Shown here piece after piece: positions 6,022 to 9,096 of a stretch of DNA of 9,096 nucleotides. Where the stretch lies: the NCBI GenBank assembly GCA_019113125.1, contig DXIA01000134.1, positions 1-9,096 of the forward strand. The letters run 5' to 3'. The stretch's first letter is position 1; each line of letters opens with the position of its first letter. The notes under the pieces are model-generated. The model made no database searches and was not told the DNA's origin. It was given only the letters and a program-made list of their open reading frames with translations. Source of the stretch: Candidatus Pygmaiobacter gallistercoris. Lineage in GTDB: Bacteria; Bacillota; Clostridia; Oscillospirales; Ruminococcaceae. Position numbers and translations under genes: made by a program.

Positions 6022-6102
6022 ATGCGCAGAGATTGTCGCATCGCCGGGAGCCGCCGCAATGGACGGCTCGTCAGAACATGGGCGTTGTATGTACTGCTGT
6101 AG
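6022..6102 (+). CDS. Possible 26-residue arginine-rich leader peptide (speculative)
   Basis: An ATG at 6022 opens a 26-codon frame that ends with TAG at 6100-6102. Seven of the 26 residues are Arg, starting [15 protein letters not shown]. It lies wholly inside the pot operon leader; its stop overlaps the first base of the right arm of the 6044-6109 helix, so a ribosome on it would disrupt that helix. The only Shine-Dalgarno-like bases (AAGG, 6017-6020) are 1 nt from the ATG, too close to work normally. Short open frames are common by chance in GC-rich DNA and Arg codons are GC-rich, so this is a weak call. Confidence 0.15.
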   Translation: MRRDCRIAGSRRNGRLVRTWALYVLL

Positions 6103-6127
6103 CTCCCGGATCCGGGGGTGTAACAAA

Positions 6128-6199
6128 CCTTTTGCGGGGTAGTATAATTGGCGCCTGCCCGACGGTATTTCTGCCGCGGGACCAATACCGCAAAGGGGG
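6128..6199 (+). promoter_or_regulatory. Candidate RBS-sequestering RNA switch upstream of potA
   Basis: CCTTTTGCGG (6128-6137) can pair over 10 positions, with one G-U wobble, with CCGCAAAGGG (6188-6197). The latter contains the 5' part of the potA ribosome binding site AAAGGGGG (6192-6199). Within the loop, ATTGG 6147-6151 pairs with CCAAT 6182-6186, and CCCG-A-CGG (6158-6165) pairs with CCGCGGG (6174-6180) around an 8-nt loop. A competing hairpin, CGGTATT 6163-6169 with AATACCG 6184-6190, overlaps both helices and ends 1 nt before the ribosome binding site, so it would leave the site free. This is the pattern of a translational on/off platform. No ligand or protein partner can be named. Confidence 0.45.
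6143..6148 (+). promoter_or_regulatory. Possible secondary -10 element within the pot leader
   Basis: A perfect TATAAT lies 58 bp upstream of the potA start. The region at the correct distance (TGTAAC at 6119-6124, 18-bp spacing) is a poor -35, and there is no TGn extension. It may be a minor internal promoter or a coincidence within the structured leader. Confidence 0.25.
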
Positions 6200-6206
6200 A
6201 TGCAGG

Positions 6207-7259
6207 ATGGAAAATACGATCGTTGGACTGAAAGACATTGTTGTAGACTTTGATGGGGAAACCGTTCTCGATGGACTGTCGCTGGACATCCATGACAAAG
6301 AGTTCGTGACCCTGCTCGGGCCGTCCGGCTGCGGCAAGACGACCACGCTGCGGGTGATCGGCGGTTTCATCGAGCCAAAGTCGGGCAATGTCTTTTTTGA
6401 TGGCAAAGACATCACGAGACTGCCGGCCTATAAGCGGCAGGTCAACACGGTGTTCCAGAAGTATGCGCTGTTTCCGCATCTGAATGTCTACGAGAACGTG
6501 GCGTTTGGCCTGCGGCTGCGCAAGGTTGAGGAGAAGGAACTCAAGACCCGGGTGCTCGAGATGCTCGAACTGGTTGGACTGCGCGGCTTTGAGCGGCGGG
6601 ATCCGACCACCCTTTCGGGCGGTCAGCAGCAGCGGGTCGCGATTGCCAGAGCGCTGGTCAACCACCCCAGAGTGCTGCTGCTGGACGAACCGCTGGGCGC
6701 GCTCGACCTCAAGCTCCGCAAGGAGATGCAGACCGAGCTCAAGCGGATCCAGAAGAACACCAACATCACCTTTATCTATGTGACCCACGATCAGGAAGAG
6801 GCGCTGACCATGAGCGATACCGTTGTGGTCATGCGAGGCGGGCACATCCAGCAGATCGGCACGCCGGTGGATATCTACAACGAGCCGCAGAACGCCTTTG
6901 TCGCCGACTTCATCGGGGAGTCGAACATCCTCTCCGGCGTGATGGAGCGGGACTTCTGTGTGGAGTTTGCCGGACGCCAGTTTGCCTGTGTCGACAAGGG
7001 CTTTGCCCCGCGCGAGCTGGTTGATGTCGTGGTCCGGCCTGAAGATGTGCAGGTGGTGCCCGCAATTCAGGGCCAGCTGTCCGGTGTGGTCAAGAGCGTC
7101 ATCTTCAAGGGGGTGCACTACGAGATCCTCGTCGAGCAGGCGGGATTCTTCTGGAAGATCCACTCGACCCAGTCCCAGCAGCCGGGAGAACTCATCGGCA
7201 TGAATATCGGGCCGGATGAAATCCACATCATGCACAGGATGGGGGAGACGGCGCGATGA
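6207..7259 (+). CDS. potA: Spermidine/putrescine ABC transporter, ATP-binding protein PotA
   Basis: This 350-residue cytoplasmic ATPase powers polyamine import. The nucleotide-binding domain shows Walker A GPSGCGKT (38-45), Q-loop Gln84, signature LSGGQ (136-140), Walker B LLLDEP with Glu161 as the catalytic base, the D-loop ALD and switch His194 in [18 protein letters not shown] at about 235-244 links to a C-terminal TOBE-type regulatory domain (about 265-345), typical of PotA and related importers. The start at 6207 has AAGGGGG at 6193-6199 with 7-nt spacing. The frame is open further upstream, but that would begin inside the promoter. The stop overlaps the potB start (ATGA). Spermidine/putrescine specificity rests on the PotB, PotC and PotD partners; PotA alone could be confused with iron or thiamine importer ATPases. 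Confidence 0.95.
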   Translation: MENTIVGLKDIVVDFDGETVLDGLSLDIHDKEFVTLLGPSGCGKTTTLRVIGGFIEPKSGNVFFDGKDITRLPAYKRQVNTVFQKYALFPHLNVYENVAFGLRLRKVEEKELKTRVLEMLELVGLRGFERRDPTTLSGGQQQRVAIARALVNHPRVLLLDEPLGALDLKLRKEMQTELKRIQKNTNITFIYVTHDQEEALTMSDTVVVMRGGHIQQIGTPVDIYNEPQNAFVADFIGESNILSGVMERDFCVEFAGRQFACVDKGFAPRELVDVVVRPEDVQVVPAIQGQLSGVVKSVIFKGVHYEILVEQAGFFWKIHSTQSQQPGELIGMNIGPDEIHIMHRMGETAR

Positions 7260-8074
7260 AACTGAAATCCAAAATCTGCGCTGCACCGTACCTTGTCTGG
7301 ATGACGGCGTTTATCGTCGCGCCCCTCTTGATGGTCATCTACTTTGCCTTTACCGACAAGTCAGGGCACTTTACACTGGGGAATGTCTCGGGCCTCGGTC
7401 AGTATGCCTCGGTCTTTGTCCGCAGCCTGTTGCTCGCCGCGATCGCGACGGTGATCTGCCTGATCCTCGCCTATCCGCTGAGTTTCATGCTCTCCCGCCT
7501 GCGGGTGAACAAGCAGCGGATTATGCTGATGCTGATCATGCTGCCGATGTGGATGAACTTTCTGCTGCGCACCTACGCCTGGATGACCCTGCTGGAAAAG
7601 AATGGACTGATCAACAAGTTTCTCGGTCTGTTCGGCATCGGCCCCCTCAATATGATCAACACCCAGGGCGCGGTGGTGCTGGGCATGGTCTACAACTATC
7701 TGCCCTATATGATCCTGCCGCTCTACACCATCATGGTCAAGATCGACGACAGCCTGATCGAGGCGGCGGAGGACCTCGGCTCCAACCTGTTCAACAAGGT
7801 GACCAAGGTGCTGATTCCACTCTCGATGCCGGGGATCACCACCGGCATTACGATGGTCTTTGTGCCGAGTGTTTCCACCTTTATTATCAGCCGGATGCTG
7901 GGCGGCGGCTCGAATATGCTGATCGGTGACCTGATCGAGCTGCAGTTCCTCGGCAACAGCTACAACTACAACCTCGGCAGCGCGATGAGCCTGGTCCTGA
8001 TGGTGGTGGTGCTGCTCTGCATGGGTCTGACCAATATGCTGGACAGCGAGAACAAGGAAGGAGGGGTGATCTGA
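7256..8074 (+). CDS. potB: Spermidine/putrescine ABC transporter permease PotB
   Basis: This 272-residue inner-membrane permease has about six hydrophobic segments (near 10-31, 58-80, 89-108, 138-160, 192-212 and 241-262). The cytoplasmic EAA loop [20 protein letters not shown] begins at Glu169 and docks on Pot[19 protein letters not shown], before the fourth helix, is characteristic of PotB-type permeases. Its ATG overlaps the potA stop by 4 nt (ATGA), with a purine-rich GGGGGAGA inside potA, indicating translational coupling. It pairs with PotC to form the heterodimeric channel. The assignment is strong because both permeases, PotA and the start of a binding protein occur in canonical order. 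Confidence 0.93.
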   Translation: MKLKSKICAAPYLVWMTAFIVAPLLMVIYFAFTDKSGHFTLGNVSGLGQYASVFVRSLLLAAIATVICLILAYPLSFMLSRLRVNKQRIMLMLIMLPMWMNFLLRTYAWMTLLEKNGLINKFLGLFGIGPLNMINTQGAVVLGMVYNYLPYMILPLYTIMVKIDDSLIEAAEDLGSNLFNKVTKVLIPLSMPGITTGITMVFVPSVSTFIISRMLGGGSNMLIGDLIELQFLGNSYNYNLGSAMSLVLMVVVLLCMGLTNMLDSENKEGGVI

Positions 8075-8901
8075 TGCGTCGGATGGGACTTCTCTCGAAG
8101 GTCTATATGGTGCTGATCTTCTCCTTCATGTATGTGCCGATCGCCGTTATGGCGGTCTTCAGTTTCAACGAGTCCAAGAGCCGGTCGAACTTCACCGGTT
8201 TCACCCTGAGCTGGTATCGGAACCTGCTGCGGGACGACATGATCCTCAGCGCGCTGGGACTCTCGCTGGTTATCGCCCTTGTCGCATCGATCATCGCGAC
8301 GGTGCTGGGCACGATGGCGAGCATCGGCATTCATTCGATGAAACGGGGTGCCCGCAACGTCATCATGAACATCAGCTATATGCCGGTCATCAACCCCGAG
8401 ATCATCACCGGTGTCTCGATGATGCTGCTCTTTGTCGTGGTCAAGAACGCAATGGGGGGCAAGGTGTTCGGCGCGCCGACGCTGCTGATCGCCCACATCA
8501 CCTTCTGTGTGCCCTATGTGATCTTCAACGTCTCCCCGAAACTGCGCCAGATGGATGTGCGGATGTGGGAGGCGGCGCTGGACCTCGGCTGTACCCCGGT
8601 GCAGGCCTTCTTCAAGGTGGTGCTGCCCGAGATCATGCCGGCGGTGCTCTCGAGCTTTCTGATCTGTCTGACCTACTCGATCGACGATTTCATCATCAGC
8701 TACTTCACCAGCGGCACGCTGCAGACGCTGCCGATTGCGATCTACAGCATGACCCGCAAGAAGGTCAGCCCGGAGATCAATGCGCTCTCCACCATCATGT
8801 TCGTGGTGATTCTGTCGATCATTCTGCTGGTGAATGCGAATGACAGCAGAAAGCAGAAAAAGCTTGCGGCGCGGAGTTCCTCCGCTTTTGCAGAAAAATA
8901 A
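8074..8901 (+). CDS. potC: Spermidine/putrescine ABC transporter permease PotC
   Basis: This 275-residue membrane permease forms a heterodimer with PotB. Hydrophobic segments lie near 8-30, 60-82, 100-125, 135-157, 190-210 and 236-255. The EAA loop EAALDLGCTPVQAFFKVVLP begins at Glu166. The C-terminal region YSIDDFIISYFTSG (201-214) followed by LPIAIYSMTRKKVSPEINAL (219-238) closely parallels the corresponding segment of E. coli PotC. The ATG overlaps the potB TGA by one base (TGATG), with AAGGAGGGG-type ribosome binding sequence at the end of potB. The basic tail after the last helix (SRKQKKLAAR) fits a cytoplasmic C-terminus. potD starts 28 nt downstream. Confidence 0.94.
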   Translation: MRRMGLLSKVYMVLIFSFMYVPIAVMAVFSFNESKSRSNFTGFTLSWYRNLLRDDMILSALGLSLVIALVASIIATVLGTMASIGIHSMKRGARNVIMNISYMPVINPEIITGVSMMLLFVVVKNAMGGKVFGAPTLLIAHITFCVPYVIFNVSPKLRQMDVRMWEAALDLGCTPVQAFFKVVLPEIMPAVLSSFLICLTYSIDDFIISYFTSGTLQTLPIAIYSMTRKKVSPEINALSTIMFVVILSIILLVNANDSRKQKKLAARSSSAFAEK

Positions 8902-8929
8902 AGAGGATGTTTTAAGAGAGGAGTAAGAA

Positions 8930-9096
8930 ATGAAGAAAAAGGTTGGATGCCTGCTGTCGGCACTGATGATGGCGGTTCTGCTGACCCTGCCTGCACAGGC
9001 GGCGGTCGAGGTGCGGGACAACGGCTACGATTGGGAGCGGTTCAAGGGGGAGGACATCACCCTGAACGTCTACAACTGGGGCCTGTATATCTCGGA
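8930..9096 (+). CDS. potD: Polyamine ABC transporter substrate-binding protein PotD, N-terminal fragment (truncated by window end)
   Basis: Only the first 55 codons are present. The start has AGGAG (8919-8923) with 6-nt spacing. The N-terminus KKK is followed by a hydrophobic core (residues 5-20) and PAQA, giving a likely signal peptidase I site after Ala24. The mature start contains GEDITLNVYNWGLYIS, the first beta-strand motif of PotD-type binding proteins (LNVYNWGEYI). Outside the membrane it would capture spermidine or putrescine and deliver it to PotBC. The single early Cys (residue 7) precedes the hydrophobic core and is not a lipobox, so no lipid anchor is evident, although most Gram-positive binding proteins have one. 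The ligand-binding residues lie outside the window. Confidence 0.88.
   Translation, partial: MKKKVGCLLSALMMAVLLTLPAQAAVEVRDNGYDWERFKGEDITLNVYNWGLYIS

Larger units (their letters stand above)
6002..6206 (+). promoter_or_regulatory. Long structured 5' leader of the pot operon
   Basis: This roughly 205-nt untranslated region lies between the predicted transcription start and the potA ATG. It can form several helices. CGCAT 6010-6014 pairs with ATGCG 6022-6026. GAGCCG 6048-6053 with CGGCTC 6064-6069 is mutually exclusive with CCGGGAGC 6044-6051 and GCTCCCGG 6102-6109. The latter overlaps a 12-bp palindrome, CCCGGATCCGGG, at 6105-6116. The 3' part folds over the ribosome binding site (separate entry). 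It does not match the riboswitch consensus sequences I can recall (ykkC/guanidine-I, THF, c-di-GMP, preQ1). Regulation by polyamines or another signal is inference only. Confidence 0.5.

Noticed and set aside
6131..6194. tRNA-like look: 7-bp acceptor-like arms (TTTGCGG with CCGCAAA) and a D-arm-like TAGTATAATTGG
   Set aside because: There is no T-arm (GTTCRAATC) and no proper 5-bp/7-nt anticodon arm, and only 50 nt lie between the arms, too short for a normal tRNA. The pairing is better explained as a leader structure.
5967..6206. N-terminal extension of PotA (the frame is open from 5967)
   Set aside because: The extension would start within the -35 element and has no ribosome binding site. 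The ATG at 6207 has a good one and begins with a normal PotA N-terminus.
6002..6206. Known riboswitch class (ykkC/guanidine, preQ1, THF, c-di-GMP) in the pot leader
   Set aside because: The conserved sequence signatures I can recall for these classes are not present. A covariance-model search would be needed to exclude them formally.
6015..7286. 423-codon open frame antisense to potA
   Set aside because: It is a mirror frame of a GC-rich gene. The translation is rich in His, Gln, Arg and Leu with no domain resemblance, and potA on the other strand is unmistakable.
7966..9021. 351-codon open frame antisense to potB/potC/potD
   Set aside because: It is His/Asp/Arg-rich shadow sequence opposite membrane-protein codons and spans three well-supported genes.

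Overview
The window is GC-rich bacterial chromosome with AT-rich gaps between genes. It has strong AAGGAG-type ribosome binding sites, sigma-A type promoters (TTTACA-17-TATAAT and TTGACA-17-TATAGT) and many intrinsic terminators. This, together with the protein types (a ClpC/ClpA unfoldase, a DUF1622 protein, a COG2426 small export protein and a potABCD operon), points to a GC-rich member of Bacillota, class Clostridia, perhaps an Oscillospirales gut-type anaerobe. That placement is inferred from style and not from a marker gene. No mobile elements, CRISPR arrays, rRNA or tRNA genes were seen.

Left part (1-2424). The 3' half of pfkA (6-phosphofructokinase) ends at a clear terminator. A small DUF1622 membrane protein follows with no recognisable promoter of its own. 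A bidirectional terminator separates it from a convergent PfkB-family sugar or nucleoside kinase on the minus strand. The kinase is divergent, by only 45 bp, from a small single-domain MGMT-family protein that keeps the PCHR cysteine. A second bidirectional terminator closes this block.

Middle (2425-5852). A minus-strand two-gene operon encodes a 759-residue Clp AAA+ unfoldase and, 17 bp downstream, a FlK-like hotdog thioesterase with the full Thr/Glu/His catalytic set. The unfoldase has two Clp_N repeats, both ATPase cores and a ClpP-docking LGF loop, but no ClpC middle domain. Divergent from it, behind a near-consensus promoter, is a COG2426 small multidrug export family membrane protein with its own terminator.

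Right part (5853-9096). A 414-bp gene-free stretch holds a perfect 12-bp inverted repeat, A-tracts, a strong promoter and a transcribed leader of about 205 nt. The tightly packed operon potA-potB-potC-potD (spermidine/putrescine ABC importer) follows; potA/potB and potB/potC overlap, and potD runs off the window end. The leader can fold so that a 10-bp stem covers much of the potA ribosome binding site, with a competing hairpin that would free it. It also contains a short arginine-rich open frame. This leader is the most interesting unexplained element here. The coding genes are mostly ordinary housekeeping or accessory functions.
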